Notes: generated by a model not told the origin, from the letters alone. A stretch of DNA of 64,000 nt from Aquisalimonas lutea (GCF_030409225.1 NZ_JAUFPK010000008.1:24637-88636); one strand, 5' to 3'. Shown: positions 53,145 through 63,301, numbered from the stretch's first letter. Made by a program: numbers and translations.

Positions 53145-53879
53145 GTGAATAAGGCAGCTCTCGTTGTCGGTGCGGGCGACGCAACAGGCGGCGCTATTGC
53201 CAGGCGGTTCGCCCGGGAAGGGTACGTCGCCTGCGTGGCGCGCCGTAATGGAGACAAGCTTGCGCCGCTGGTGAATGCCATCCATGCAGACCGCGGCCAG
53301 GCACGCGCCTTCGGTTGCGACGCTCGCCAGGAAGAGCAGGTGGTGGGGATGGTGCAGACCATCGAGCAAGAGGTTGGGCCCATCGAGGTGGCAGTGTTCA
53401 ACATCGGTGCCAACGTCCACTTCCCCATCCTGGAGACCACGGAGAGGGTCTACCGCAAGGTCTGGGAGATGGGTGCATTTGCCGGCTTTCTCACCGGGCG
53501 CGAGGCGGCGCGGGTAATGGTGCCGCGGCAGCGCGGCACCATTATCTTCACCGGGGCGACGGCCAGTGTCCGCGGCCGCACCGGTTTCTCGGCTTTCGCC
53601 GGAGCCAAGCACGCCCTGCGCGCTCTGGCCGAGAGCATGGCGCGGGAACTGGCGCCGCAGGGAATCCACGTGGCCCACCCCGTCATCGACGGTGCCATCG
53701 ACACCGCGTTTATCCGCGACAATTTCCCGAAGCGCTACAAGGCCAAGGCGCACGGGGGCATCCTCGATCCGGAGCATATCGCCGACGCCTACTGGCAGCT
53801 CCACACGCAGCCGCGGGATTGCTGGACGTTCGAGCTGGACCTGCGCCCGTGGAGCGAGAGCGTTTTCGGCATCCAGTAA
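53145..53879 (+). CDS. SDR-family protein with phenylalanine in place of the catalytic tyrosine
   Basis: A 244-residue SDR fold protein. The cofactor loop is 'VVGAGDATGGAIA' near the N-terminus and the active-site region reads 'GFSAFAGAKHALRAL', where the usual Tyr of YxxxK is Phe (about residue 153). The catalytic serine region is 'IIFTGATASV'. Such a change should impair ordinary alcohol oxidation, though a subgroup of SDRs carries it naturally. GTG 53145 follows GAAGGAG. First gene of a three-gene operon. Confidence 0.82.
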   Translation: MNKAALVVGAGDATGGAIARRFAREGYVACVARRNGDKLAPLVNAIHADRGQARAFGCDARQEEQVVGMVQTIEQEVGPIEVAVFNIGANVHFPILETTERVYRKVWEMGAFAGFLTGREAARVMVPRQRGTIIFTGATASVRGRTGFSAFAGAKHALRALAESMARELAPQGIHVAHPVIDGAIDTAFIRDNFPKRYKAKAHGGILDPEHIADAYWQLHTQPRDCWTFELDLRPWSESVFGIQ

Positions 53880-53901
53880 CCCTGGAAGGGAGTCGAGCAT
53901 C

Positions 53902-54492
53902 GTGAGCAAGCAGGTCGAGTTCTTCTTTGACGTCGGCAGTCCGGCCAGCTATCTGGCCTGGACGCAGTTACCCGGGATAGCTGATGCGGCCGGTGCGGCC
54001 ATCGTGTGGAAGCCCATGCTCTTGGGCGGGGTGTTCAAGGCCACCGGCAACCGATCGCCGGTGGAGGTGCCGGCCAAGGGCCAGTACACGCACCGCGATC
54101 TTGTGCGCCATGCCGAGCGGTACCAGGTGCCGTTCCAATACAACCCGCACTTTCCCATCAACACGCTGCTGCTGATGCGTGGCGCGGAAGCGTATCGGGA
54201 TACCCCCGCGTTTGATGCTTACCTGCATGTGGTCTTCCGAGCCATGTGGGTGGAGCCTCGGAATCTGAACGATCCGGAGGAAGTCGCACGTACGCTGGAA
54301 GAGGCCGGTTTCGACGCGGGGGAGGCACTCGAGCAGGCCCAATCGCCCCGAGCAAAGGAGGGCTTGAAGGCGACCACCGAGGAGGCCGTGACGCGGGGTG
54401 TTTTCGGTGCACCGACGTTCTTTGTCGGCGAGGAGATGTGGTTCGGACAGGATCGGCTCGATTGGATCGCCGCGGCGCTGCGCCGGGCGTGA
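53902..54492 (+). CDS. DsbA-family 2-hydroxychromene-2-carboxylate isomerase-like protein
   Basis: A 196-residue thioredoxin-fold protein of the HCCA isomerase branch (kappa-class GST-like). The glutathione-activating serine is in 'FFDVGSPASYLAW' (about residue 13), and 'GVFGAPTFFVGEEMWFGQDRL' marks the C-terminal part of the fold. It may isomerise an aromatic or unsaturated intermediate with glutathione. GTG 53902 has GGGAG 9 bases before it, 22 bases after the SDR stop. Confidence 0.88.
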   Translation: MSKQVEFFFDVGSPASYLAWTQLPGIADAAGAAIVWKPMLLGGVFKATGNRSPVEVPAKGQYTHRDLVRHAERYQVPFQYNPHFPINTLLLMRGAEAYRDTPAFDAYLHVVFRAMWVEPRNLNDPEEVARTLEEAGFDAGEALEQAQSPRAKEGLKATTEEAVTRGVFGAPTFFVGEEMWFGQDRLDWIAAALRRA

Positions 54493-54612
54493 ATGCGGGG
54501 CGAGCCGGCTTCGGGGCACGGTGTCGACGCCCCTTCGACAAATGGGCGAAGTCGACGCCCGGGCAGTTCGCCCTCTACTGTAACCACATCCACCCGATCA
54601 GGAGCATGCGCA

Positions 54613-55428
54613 ATGGCAGCCCCTTCCAACAGGCACGCGTTTGATGAGGCCATTGAGCTCACAGCCCATGGCGATGGGCGATATACAGGCCACACCCATG
54701 ACGCCTACGCCAACATGGTCGGCCCATTCGGTGGTGTCATTGCCGCCGCACTGCTCAACGCCGTCATGGTCGAGCCGCAACGCCTGGGGGACCCGGTCGC
54801 ATTGACTGTCCATTTCGCTGCCCCGATTGCCGACGGGGCGTTCTCCGTCACGGTCCGTGCCATGCGCACCAACCGCAGCACCCAGCACTGGTTCGTGGAG
54901 TTGGTGCAGGACAACGAGGTGGTCGCCTTCGCCACCGCGGTGACCGGCATCCGGCGGGACACCTGGGAAGCGACCGACGCAACGTTCCCGACGGTTCCGT
55001 CCGCTACAACCCTTTCCCCCGCCGCGCCGCGCAGTCGGGCCCCCTGGACCAGTTGTTACGACATGCGGTTCATCGACGGGACCATCGAGGGGCCAACCAA
55101 CGAGGAAATCCCGTCGCAGAGCCGCCTGTGGCTGCGCGATGACCCACCCCGACCGCTGGATTTTGCGTCACTGGCGGCGCTGTGTGACGCCTTCTTCCCG
55201 CGCATCTTCGTCCGTCGAGGGACGTGGGTTCCTATCGGAACCGTGGCTCTGACGACGTACTTCCATGCCGACCAAACGCAAGTGAGGGATCAGGGCACCG
55301 AATTCCTCCTAGGGGTCGCTCGCGGGGTGCACTTCGGTAAGGGGTTCTTCGACCAGAGCGCCGAAGTGTGGAGCACCGACGGCCGTCTCCTCGCCTCCAC
55401 GCATCAAGTTGTCTACTTCAAGGAATGA
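54613..55428 (+). CDS. Acyl-CoA thioesterase, double hotdog (TesB-like)
   Basis: A 271-residue protein with two hotdog halves: 'MVGPFGGVIAAALLNAV' in the first (near residue 35) and 'GVARGVHFGKGFFDQSAEVWS' in the second. This is the layout of TesB-like thioesterases that release CoA from acyl-CoAs. ATG 54613 has GGAG 8 bases upstream. It ends the HxlR-controlled operon, which looks like a small detoxification or degradation unit. Confidence 0.82.
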   Translation: MAAPSNRHAFDEAIELTAHGDGRYTGHTHDAYANMVGPFGGVIAAALLNAVMVEPQRLGDPVALTVHFAAPIADGAFSVTVRAMRTNRSTQHWFVELVQDNEVVAFATAVTGIRRDTWEATDATFPTVPSATTLSPAAPRSRAPWTSCYDMRFIDGTIEGPTNEEIPSQSRLWLRDDPPRPLDFASLAALCDAFFPRIFVRRGTWVPIGTVALTTYFHADQTQVRDQGTEFLLGVARGVHFGKGFFDQSAEVWSTDGRLLASTHQVVYFKE

Positions 55429-55642
55429 CGACAGGTGGGCACCGAGGCCGGGCGCTTCCAGGGGCACGAGCGACGGCTTTCCCGATCATGCTTGCGGGGG
55501 TGACGACCCTGAGCGGACCTTTGGAATGCAGTGATGAATGACCGCTTTTAAGAATATCCCGGCCCATAAATGCGCAACAGGAAGTGCTGTGACCACACGA
55601 TAACTCCACTCGCTTTTCCCTGATGCGCTTTCCCGGTGCCCG

Positions 55643-56122
55643 TTATCTCGGTCCGATCTGCCGTCGCACCAGCCAGACCACGAGCGGCGGCAGAACGATC
55701 CATTGCAACAGTGGCGACAGCCCCGTGCCGATTACAGGCACGACCGGCATACGGGATGCGTACGCCCACCTGTCGGCGACCACGGTCGCGTGCCACTCGA
55801 AGCCAACGGTCACCGCGACGCCGACCAGGACGAATGCTGCGACATGTCCGGAATGAGGCCGGAGGACCCAGCCGCGCTTCCTCCAGGCAAGGGCAACCAC
55901 CCAGAAAGCAAACAGGGCGATTAACGTGTCGCCGCCCGCGGCCCGGGTGCAGAGCACGATCGCTTCCCAGTGATCGGCCGTAGGCATGTCCCGGAAGAAG
56001 GGGACCTGCAGGAACTCCCATGGATAGTTGAGCAGCCACGCGAACAAGACGACGTTGAATTCCGGAAGCTCAAGCACGCCGCGGCGGGGTCGGGTGTCGG
56101 TCGGCGTATTCTTTGCCATCAA
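55643..56122 (-). CDS. Integral membrane protein of unknown function
   Basis: A 159-residue protein with four or so membrane spans ('VVLFAWLLNYPWEFLQVPFF', 'LIALFAFWVVALAW', 'VAAFVLVGVAVTVGFEW', 'PLLQWIVLPPLVVWLVR'). The 'NYPWEFLQ' and 'FEWHA' segments look conserved-type, but I cannot name the family. It stands alone, reading leftward. Either ATG 56122 or ATG 56119 may be used. Confidence 0.65.
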   Translation of the reverse strand: MMAKNTPTDTRPRRGVLELPEFNVVLFAWLLNYPWEFLQVPFFRDMPTADHWEAIVLCTRAAGGDTLIALFAFWVVALAWRKRGWVLRPHSGHVAAFVLVGVAVTVGFEWHATVVADRWAYASRMPVVPVIGTGLSPLLQWIVLPPLVVWLVRRQIGPR

Positions 56123-56319
56123 AACCTTCAGGTCGTGTGGAAATGGCCGTGAGTACTATACCCGGTCGCTCTCCGCACGGCGTCCCGCAGATGGCGTAGA
56201 GCGCCCGAGCGATTTCTATGGAGATCCTCTCCCTCTCGCGCTTCAATAAGTAAAGTGGTCCCGTTTTTTCCGGCAAAACGGTTCTCGGTGTTCGGGCATC
56301 GAATCATGCAGAACCCGGT

Positions 56320-57246
56320 CTAATAACGGGCGAGCCCACACTGGCAAGGATGGACAGCTTTTTTCGTGGGCTCCCGGGACATTTCCCGGGTCAGCCAGAA
56401 GCCTGCCCCCAGCAGCAGGACTCCGCCGTAAATCATGCCCTGGGCCGGAACTTCCGCGAAGATGAGATAACCCAGGGTCGACGCAACGATGGGCGAGACA
56501 ATGATATCCACCAGGGAATAGACATTGGCGTTCAGGCTCTTGAGCACGATGGAGATGCCCAGATAGGCGAAGCCGGTGGATACCACGCCCAGACAGAAAG
56601 CCCACAGCATGACCGGCAGCTCCAGCCCCAGCGCCTGGTAATGAATGGTTCCGGTGACGTCGCCGGGGCCGAAGAACAAAAGGAAGGGCGACAGAATGAC
56701 CGCGCCGGCCAGCATGGACCAGGCGATATCATTACCCGTCTCCGATTTTCCCTCGTAGCGCATGTAGGTCACCATTGCCGCATAGACGGCGCCGTCCGCC
56801 AGCGCCACCAGGTTGCCCAGCATATGGCCGCCCTGGAGCGGCTTGGCGAGCACAATGCCCGTGATGGCTACAGCAAAGATCAGAATGTAGCTCCTGTGTG
56901 CCTTCTCGCCCAGGAATAGCCAGGAGAAGATAAAGGTGAAAAAGGGCGCGATGCTCCAGAAGATCACCACGTTCGCGATGGGCGCGACCGTCATGGCGAA
57001 GTTGAAGACACTGATCTGCAGCGCGATCAAAAGGCCGATGAAGGCGGTATCCTTGAGGTTGTCCCGGGGGAAGTGCTGACGCTGCCCCGTGGCCAGCGGC
57101 AGGGCAATCAGAAGAAGGACGGCCGCAAAGGACAGGGCGTAGAAGTTCAGTGTTTGAATGGGGATCCGGTCATCGGTGAGCTTGACGAATACCCCGATGG
57201 TGGCTTCGGACAGCGTGATCAGAATCAGCAGAAAAACCGTTTTCAT
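56320..57246 (-). CDS. EamA/DMT-family transporter
   Basis: A 308-residue protein with ten predicted membrane spans and two EamA repeats (first ending 'FSWLFLGEKAHRSYILIFAV' near 130, second ending 'TLGYLIFAEVPAQGMIYGGV' near 275). It should export or import a small metabolite. Its ATG overlaps the stop of the CDF exporter (ATGA), so the two are coupled, an unusual partnership that may mean export of a chelator or amino-acid-like ligand along with metal. Confidence 0.88.
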   Translation of the reverse strand: MKTVFLLILITLSEATIGVFVKLTDDRIPIQTLNFYALSFAAVLLLIALPLATGQRQHFPRDNLKDTAFIGLLIALQISVFNFAMTVAPIANVVIFWSIAPFFTFIFSWLFLGEKAHRSYILIFAVAITGIVLAKPLQGGHMLGNLVALADGAVYAAMVTYMRYEGKSETGNDIAWSMLAGAVILSPFLLFFGPGDVTGTIHYQALGLELPVMLWAFCLGVVSTGFAYLGISIVLKSLNANVYSLVDIIVSPIVASTLGYLIFAEVPAQGMIYGGVLLLGAGFWLTREMSREPTKKAVHPCQCGLARY

Positions 57247-58166
57247 GGCGCGCCGCCACGGGTTACATCAATGGCTTCAGCGCCGGATTCGTCCAGGCAC
57301 GCGCTTTCAACCTGCAGGGTGACAAAAAAGAAACCGAAGCGGGCCTTCAGCATTTCATGGGCCGAGCGGAGCACCGCCTGGGCATCCGTCCCGTCGCTTG
57401 TGCGCAAGTGGCCCGAAAACACATAGCGGCCGCTGGTGAGCGCCCAGGCGTGCACGTGATGAGCATTGGCCACGCCGTCGAGTTCTTCAAGTGCACGCAC
57501 CACCTCGGCCAGGCTGATATCGGCGGGGGTGCCTTCCATGAGTAAATGCATGGCATCGCGGAGAATACCCCAGCTCGCCCAGAGCAGGACGAAGCCGAAG
57601 GCCATGCCGAGAATCGGATCGATCAGCAGGAAGCCGGTGAAGTGGATGACCAGGGCGGTGACGATAATGATCAGGCTGCCGACAAAGGTCTGGATGATGT
57701 GCCAGAGCGCGCCCTTGACGTTCATGTCGGTGCGGCTTTGCTTCCAGATCAGGCTCAGGGAAATGATCTCGGTGACCAGGCCGCCGGCCGCCGCCCAGAG
57801 CATGGGGGCGGGTGGGAGTTCGATGGGCTCGGCCAGGCGGAAAGCGCCCATGACGATCACGATCAGGGCCATGCCCAGCAGAAAACCGCCATTGACCAGT
57901 GCCCCGATGATCTCCGCCCGATACCAGCCGAAACTCCGGTCTTCGTCGGCCGGACGCCGCGCCAGGTGCGCGGCCAGAATGGCCACCAGAACGCCGCCGA
58001 CCGCCGAGAAGGTGTGGAAGGCATCGGAGATGACGGCAACGGAACCGGTCCAGAGGCCGATGCCCATTTCGACGACAAAATAGATACCGGTGAGCCAGGC
58101 CGAAATGGCCATGCCCCGGCCACTGGTTGGCATGTGGCCGGCGTGTCCGCCGTGGTTAGAATGCAT
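57243..58166 (-). CDS. CDF-family cation efflux protein (CzcD/ZitB-like)
   Basis: A 307-residue cation diffusion facilitator with a histidine-containing N-terminus ('MHSNHGGHAGHM'), six spans, metal-site residues 'SDAFHTFSAV' (span 2) and 'HIIQTFVGSL' (span 5), and a cytoplasmic C-terminal domain ('NAHHVHAWALTSG'). It exports Zn(II), Co(II) or similar. In span 5 the usual HxxxD is HxxxT-like, so selectivity may differ. ATG 58166 is taken as start over an upstream frame without a clear site. Confidence 0.88.
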   Translation of the reverse strand: MHSNHGGHAGHMPTSGRGMAISAWLTGIYFVVEMGIGLWTGSVAVISDAFHTFSAVGGVLVAILAAHLARRPADEDRSFGWYRAEIIGALVNGGFLLGMALIVIVMGAFRLAEPIELPPAPMLWAAAGGLVTEIISLSLIWKQSRTDMNVKGALWHIIQTFVGSLIIIVTALVIHFTGFLLIDPILGMAFGFVLLWASWGILRDAMHLLMEGTPADISLAEVVRALEELDGVANAHHVHAWALTSGRYVFSGHLRTSDGTDAQAVLRSAHEMLKARFGFFFVTLQVESACLDESGAEAIDVTRGGAP

Positions 58167-58418
58167 ATGCGCTTTCCCGGCTTTTGGTGGCTGGAATCCG
58201 TGTGAAGGCAACTATTCCGTAGCTGTCTGCAACGGGTCAACGATGGTCGTGGTAATCGATTCTGGGCAGTGATGCGCGTCTCCGGACGGTTGATTCTCCA
58301 TGGATATGGCGCGGAATGTACTATGACCAAATCGCGTATTGCCCGCACAGGTGGCGTTCCCCTCGGCCTGGCCGCAACTGGCAACGAGGTGATCGTCATT
58401 GGGCCTCCCACGACGTGG

Positions 58419-59225
58419 TTATGGGGACACAGGCCATTCCGATTTCGCGGACTGCCGGTATGCCAGGAAGACGAGCACCGCCCCCAGCGCCACCATGGGC
58501 AGCGACAGGACCTGCCCCATGGTCACCCAGTCGAAGGCGAGGTAGCCGATGTGTTCGTCGGGCAGGCGCACGAATTCGACCATGAAGCGGAAGCTGCCGT
58601 AGAGCACCAGGAACAGCCCGGAGGCGGCCATGGTCGGCCGCGGCTTGCGGGTGAACAGCCACAGCGCGATGAACAGCACGACGCCTTCCAGAAAGAACTG
58701 GTAGAGCTGGCTGGGGTGGCGCGGATCGGGGCCCATGGGCGGGTACACCATGGCCCAGGGGACGTCGCCGACCCGGCCCCAGAGCTCACCGTTGATGAAG
58801 TTGCCGATGCGCCCGGCGCCGAGGCCGATGGGCACCAGGGGTGCGGCGAAGTCGGCGAGGCGGAAGAAGACGTTGCCGGTGCGCTTGCCGAACAACCACA
58901 GAGCGGCGAGCACGCCGATCAGGCCGCCGTGGAAGCTCATGCCGCCTTCCCAGATGCGGATGACGGCGAGCGGGTCGGTCGTGAGCAGGCCGGGTCCGTA
59001 GAAGAGGACGTAGCCGATTCGCCCACCCACAATGGCCCCGATGGCCCCGTAGACAAGCAGGTCTTCCATCTGCCGGGGATGAATTGGGCTGTCATCGCGG
59101 TGGGCACGCCAGCGGCCGAGGAGCCAGGCGGCGCCGAAGCCGATCAGATACATGAGGCCGTACCAGTACACGGCAACGGGGCCGAGCTGGATGGCGACCG
59201 GGTCGATGTCGCGATAGGTCAGCAT
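58419..59225 (-). CDS. lgt: Prolipoprotein diacylglyceryl transferase
   Basis: A 268-residue Lgt that attaches diacylglycerol to the lipobox cysteine of prolipoproteins in the inner membrane. Signature: '[14 protein letters not shown]' near residue 140, with '[11 protein letters not shown]' early and '[14 protein letters not shown]' late. It lies at the end of a metal-resistance run, 15 bases after the DUF411 gene, rather than beside thyA as housekeeping copies often do, so it may be a second, cluster-borne copy. Confidence 0.92.
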   Translation of the reverse strand: MLTYRDIDPVAIQLGPVAVYWYGLMYLIGFGAAWLLGRWRAHRDDSPIHPRQMEDLLVYGAIGAIVGGRIGYVLFYGPGLLTTDPLAVIRIWEGGMSFHGGLIGVLAALWLFGKRTGNVFFRLADFAAPLVPIGLGAGRIGNFINGELWGRVGDVPWAMVYPPMGPDPRHPSQLYQFFLEGVVLFIALWLFTRKPRPTMAASGLFLVLYGSFRFMVEFVRLPDEHIGYLAFDWVTMGQVLSLPMVALGAVLVFLAYRQSAKSEWPVSP

Positions 59226-59240
59226 GGCCTACCGGGCGCT

Positions 59241-59675
59241 TCAGTAGCGCCCGTACACCTCCGGATCCTCGGCGTCCCCAGTGATGCGGTAGACGGTGAA
59301 TGGCCCATCTTTGTCGCCGGGCATGCCGGGTGAGCCCGTGGGCATCCCGGGGAGGGCGATGCCGCGGATCATGGGGCGCTCGGCGAGAAGATCCTCGATG
59401 ACGGCCGCGGGAACGTGTCCCACCACCGTGTAGGGGCCGACCTGGGTGATATGGCAACTGGCCAGGGAGCGGCCGATCCCGGCCTCCCGGAAGACGGACG
59501 TCATGCTGTGGTGATCGACCGTCTGCACATCGAAGCCGCTCGCCGCCAGATGCTCCGCATAGGCACTGCAGCAGCCGCAGGTGGGCGTCTTGTGCACCGT
59601 GGCCGTGGCTGCGAGTGCGGCTCCGGGGAGCACAAGTGCGGCGACCATGGCGAGTCGTCGAAGCTGGTGGATCAT
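59241..59675 (-). CDS. DUF411 periplasmic metal-binding protein
   Basis: A 144-residue DUF411 protein with a signal peptide (cut near 'GAALAAT') and the metal-site motif 'KTPTCGCCSAYAEHL' followed by 'SCHITQVGPYTVVGHVPA'. Such proteins accompany copper-resistance genes and probably bind Cu in the periplasm. GAGG stands 8 bases before ATG 59675. Confidence 0.87.
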   Translation of the reverse strand: MIHQLRRLAMVAALVLPGAALAATATVHKTPTCGCCSAYAEHLAASGFDVQTVDHHSMTSVFREAGIGRSLASCHITQVGPYTVVGHVPAAVIEDLLAERPMIRGIALPGMPTGSPGMPGDKDGPFTVYRITGDAEDPEVYGRY

Positions 59676-59700
59676 GCGTCGGTCCTCTCGGTTGTTGTGC

Positions 59701-60039
59701 CTATCGGGTCAGGTCCTGCCTGCGCTGCTGATACTCTTCGCGATCGATCTCGCCCCGGGCGTAGCGCTCGTCGAGGACATAAAGCGCGCTGCGGCCACGC
59801 GCTTGCGTCCGCACCGGCGGTGCCGTGCCGGTGCCGGCCAGGCCGCGTACTACTACGGCGATGAGCCCGATCACCACACCGAGGACGAGCACCATCATCA
59901 AGCCGCCGAAGAGTATGTGTCCCCAGCCGGAAGCGGGATGCCACATGCCATGCATCTCATCATAGCGTTGCGCGACGGCCGGCAACGCCGGGAGCAGCCC
60001 GGCCGGAAACAAGAACGCGGCGTACAACCGGCTTTTCAT
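59701..60039 (-). CDS. SHOCT-domain membrane protein
   Basis: A 112-residue protein with an N-terminal signal or first span, a second span ('HILFGGLMMVLVLGVVIGLIA' divided over 40-62) and a C-terminal SHOCT motif ('LYVLDERYARGEIDREEYQQ', about residues 87-106). SHOCT motifs are short oligomerisation units. Proteins of this shape are frequent in copper clusters; a specific role is not known. ATG 60039 is preferred over the longer frame. Confidence 0.78.
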   Translation of the reverse strand: MKSRLYAAFLFPAGLLPALPAVAQRYDEMHGMWHPASGWGHILFGGLMMVLVLGVVIGLIAVVVRGLAGTGTAPPVRTQARGRSALYVLDERYARGEIDREEYQQRRQDLTR

Positions 60040-60227
60040 TATCGGTCTCCTGGTGAATCGATGACCCGATCGCCGCAACGTGCTGCGATCAGGTCGTTGG
60101 CATATCCCGGTGGATTACCGGCTCTGCGAGCCATGGTGTCCTTGCGACAGGCTCAAGCCTATCAACCGGGACTCCGGACGCCTTGACCGGGGTCAAGGGT
60201 ACGCCCTGGAGACACTCGGCCGTTCTG

Positions 60228-60710
60228 CTAACCATCGAACACGACCTCGCCCCGCATCCCGGCCTCGTAATGGCCGGGCACGTTGCAGGCGAACTCCAGT
60301 TCATCGGCCTCGGCGAATCGCCAGATCAGCTCTTTCGTCTCGCCGGGCTCGAGCATGACCGCGTTGGGGTCGTCGTGGCCCTGCATGCCGCCCTCGGCCA
60401 TCATCTTCCGCATCTCCTCCTGGTGGGCGCGCTGCATCGCCGGCGTACCCAGCGTGAAATCATGATCGAGCTGGCCGGTGTTGGTGACCACGAATCGGAT
60501 CGTCTCGCCCGCGTCGACCTCGATCTTCTGTCGGTTGAACTCGATATCCGCGGCATCGATATGGATGGTGCGATCCACTGCGTCGGCGTTGCCCGGCCGC
60601 CCGCCGGCCATTTCCGCATGGCCGTGACTGTGGCCCTCGCCGCCGGGGCCGGCGGTGACCGCTGTGGCCGTGGCCAGGAGCGTGGCTGCAAGAACGTGCT
60701 TCAATGTCAT
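60228..60710 (-). CDS. Cupredoxin-type periplasmic copper protein
   Basis: A 160-residue plastocyanin-like protein with signal peptide, a histidine-rich N-terminal stretch ('GEGHSHGHAEMAGG'), the first copper histidine in 'GQLDHDFTLG' and the C-x4-H-x4-M loop 'FACNVPGHYEAGM'. It should bind one type-1 copper and act as carrier or electron donor in the periplasm. The Met-rich insertion 'MRKMMAEGGM' suits Cu(I) binding. It starts 42 bases after the CopA stop, same strand. Confidence 0.9.
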   Translation of the reverse strand: MTLKHVLAATLLATATAVTAGPGGEGHSHGHAEMAGGRPGNADAVDRTIHIDAADIEFNRQKIEVDAGETIRFVVTNTGQLDHDFTLGTPAMQRAHQEEMRKMMAEGGMQGHDDPNAVMLEPGETKELIWRFAEADELEFACNVPGHYEAGMRGEVVFDG

Positions 60711-60751
60711 GGTCGACTCCTGTGTCGGTCGATGGTTCGCGTTGACGTGGT

Positions 60752-63301
60752 TCATCCGTCGCCGTCGCTCAAGCGGGCGCGCTTCAGCAGTACCGAATTG
60801 CCGATTACCGACAGCGAGCTCGCCGTCATGGCGACGACGCCGATCATCGGGTGCAGCAGCCCCGTGGCGGCGATGGGGATGGCGGCGACGTTGTAGCCCC
60901 AGGCCCAGAACATGTTCTGGACGATCTTGCGGAACGTCAGCCGCGAGAGGTTGATGGCCTCCACGACTTTAGTGAGCTCACCACGGACCAGGGTGACGTC
61001 GGCGGCCTCGATGGCCACGTCGGCGCCGGCTCCGATGGCAATGCCGACGTTGGCCTGCTTGAGTGCCGGGGCATCGTTGATGCCGTCGCCCACCATGGCC
61101 ACGTGCTGCCCATGGAGTTCCTGGAGCGCCCGGATCGCGTCGACCTTACCCTCGGGAAGCACCCCCGCACGGACTTCGTCGAGGCCCACTTGCTCGGCCA
61201 CGGCGTAGGCGGTGCGCTCGTTGTCGCCGGTGACCATGACGCACCGAATGCCGAGTTCCTGGAGGGCCCGTATTGCCGCAGCGGAGTCTTCCTTCAGCGT
61301 GTCCGCTACGGCCACGATGCCCACCGGCTGGTCACCGATGGCGACCAGCATGGCCGTCTTGCCCGCGGTCTCCAGACGCGTCAGCGTCTCCTCCAGGGCT
61401 GTGATATCCATGTCGTGCTCGGTGAGAAGCCGGCGGCTGCCGACGAGCACACGCTCGCCGTCGAGTTGCGCCTCCACGCCGCGGGCGGTGTGGGACCGAA
61501 AGCCAGTGACGTTGCCGATCGGGAGACCACGCTCCCTGGCGCCCTGGACAATAGCCTCGGCCAGCGGGTGGGCCGAGCCCGCCTCCACGGCTGCCGCCGC
61601 GGCCAGGACGCGCTTCTCCTCGACACCCTCGGCCGGGATGACATCGGTCAGTGCCGGCTCGCCCCGGGTAATGGTTCCGGTCTTGTCCAGGACCACGACG
61701 CGGATGTCCTTGAGGCTCTGGATCGCCGAGCCGGAGCGGATGAGCACGCCGCGCTCGGCGCCCATGCCGGAGCCGACCATGAGCGCGGTGGGCGTTGCCA
61801 GGCCCAGGGCGCACGGGCAGGCGATGACCAGCACCGCGATGGCGGCCAGGATGGCGAGCACCAGCGGGGGCTGGTCGGCGTCTACCCAGGGCAGGAACCC
61901 TTCGCCCCAGCGGAGAATCGGCTCCAGGGCGCCGCTGAATGCCAGCCAGGCAATGAACGCCAGTGCGGCGACGCCCAGCACGGCGGGCACGAACCGGGCG
62001 GTGATTCGGTCGGCGAGCTCCTGGACGGGCACGCGGGAGCCCTGAGCCTCCTCCACCAGGCGAATGACCTGGGAGAGGAAGGTGTCCTTGCCCACCCGGG
62101 TGGCGCGCACCTTGAGAAGCCCCTGCTGGTTGATGGTCGCGCCCAACACGGTAGCGCCGGTCGCTTTCTCGACCGGGGCCGATTCCCCCGTGGCGATGGA
62201 TTCGTCCACGCTGCTCTCGCCCTCGATGACCTCGCCGTCGGTGGGGATCTTCTCCCCGGGGCGCACGATCATGATGGCGCCGGCCTGGAGTTCCTTGACC
62301 GGCACTTCCACTTCCTCGCCTTCGCGTTCGACCCGGGCGGTCTTGGCGCCCATATCCAGCAGCTTGCGGATGGCCGAGGAGGCCTGCCCCTTGGCCCGGT
62401 GCTCCAGATAGCGCCCGAGCATGTGGAACGCCATGATGGTCGCCGCCATCTCCATGAACGAGGTCATGGGGTAGACAAACCCCACAAGCCCGAGGAAGTA
62501 GGGTGGCAGGCTACCCATGGAGATGAGCACGTCCATGTTCAGGTGGCCGGACTTTAGTGAGCGCCAGGCGGAGCTGTGCGTCGCCCGCCCGCCGGCGAGG
62601 AACACCACCGGAAAGGCGAGCACGGCGATGATGGCGAGATACCCCGGAATCGGCTGCCAGAGCATGTGGGGCATCATCAGCCCCATGATCGCGGCAGTCG
62701 GAATCATCGCGATCCACAGCCGTCGCCAGGCCTGTTTGACGTAGGCTTCGTCGATGGCGGCATCGTCCGCGTGGTCGTCGCCGTCTTCGGTCTCCACGGC
62801 GGCGACATCGTAGCCGGCGTGTTCCACCGCCGTAGAAAGGGCCTCGCCGTCTGGTCCGCCGGCCGCCGTGGTAACGGTGACCCGGTGATCGGCGATATTG
62901 GTACGGATGTCGTCGATGCCCTCCAGGCGCTCGAGTGAGGCGCGTACGATGCCGGCGCAATGATCGGACCCCATGCCGGGGACCACCAGCTTGATGGTGG
63001 TGCCTTCACCGCCGCCGGCGTGCACTCGGGCGACGTCATAGCCGGCACCTTCCACGGCCGTGCGCAACGACTCGGCGTCCGCGGCGCTCGAGTCGTACCG
63101 CACGGTGACGTGATGGTTGGCGATATTGGTGTTGACCGACTTCACCGCATCCAGGCGCTCCAGTGCGGCGCGGACGATGCCGGCGCAGTGGTCCGAGCCC
63201 ATTCCCGGTACCACCAAGACGCTTTCGGCGCTTGCATTCGGGGCGGTAGTCCGTGCGGCGTGCTCATTCATAAATTTGCTGTCCTGTGGCCGGTGTGACA
63301 T
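60752..63301 (-). CDS. copA: Copper-exporting P1B ATPase with two atypical HMA domains
   Basis: An 849-residue Cu(I) pump. Two N-terminal HMA-like repeats carry '[13 protein letters not shown]' (Cys39 and Cys115) in place of the usual GMTCxxC, so each has one cysteine plus Asp-His. The core has '[10 protein letters not shown]' in the membrane, 'DKTGTITRG' phosphorylation site, 'SAHPLAEA' nucleotide-binding motif and '[10 protein letters not shown]'. ATG 63301 has AAGG 5 bases before it; ATG 63271 is an alternative. It leads the cluster with cupredoxin, SHOCT and DUF411 genes. Confidence 0.93.
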   Translation of the reverse strand: MSHRPQDSKFMNEHAARTTAPNASAESVLVVPGMGSDHCAGIVRAALERLDAVKSVNTNIANHHVTVRYDSSAADAESLRTAVEGAGYDVARVHAGGGEGTTIKLVVPGMGSDHCAGIVRASLERLEGIDDIRTNIADHRVTVTTAAGGPDGEALSTAVEHAGYDVAAVETEDGDDHADDAAIDEAYVKQAWRRLWIAMIPTAAIMGLMMPHMLWQPIPGYLAIIAVLAFPVVFLAGGRATHSSAWRSLKSGHLNMDVLISMGSLPPYFLGLVGFVYPMTSFMEMAATIMAFHMLGRYLEHRAKGQASSAIRKLLDMGAKTARVEREGEEVEVPVKELQAGAIMIVRPGEKIPTDGEVIEGESSVDESIATGESAPVEKATGATVLGATINQQGLLKVRATRVGKDTFLSQVIRLVEEAQGSRVPVQELADRITARFVPAVLGVAALAFIAWLAFSGALEPILRWGEGFLPWVDADQPPLVLAILAAIAVLVIACPCALGLATPTALMVGSGMGAERGVLIRSGSAIQSLKDIRVVVLDKTGTITRGEPALTDVIPAEGVEEKRVLAAAAAVEAGSAHPLAEAIVQGARERGLPIGNVTGFRSHTARGVEAQLDGERVLVGSRRLLTEHDMDITALEETLTRLETAGKTAMLVAIGDQPVGIVAVADTLKEDSAAAIRALQELGIRCVMVTGDNERTAYAVAEQVGLDEVRAGVLPEGKVDAIRALQELHGQHVAMVGDGINDAPALKQANVGIAIGAGADVAIEAADVTLVRGELTKVVEAINLSRLTFRKIVQNMFWAWGYNVAAIPIAATGLLHPMIGVVAMTASSLSVIGNSVLLKRARLSDGDG

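Noticed and set aside
60851..62557. 568-residue open frame on the + strand
   Set aside because: It is the antisense of copA, with a repetitive His/Asp/Gly composition typical of antisense reading of GC-rich genes, and no family likeness.
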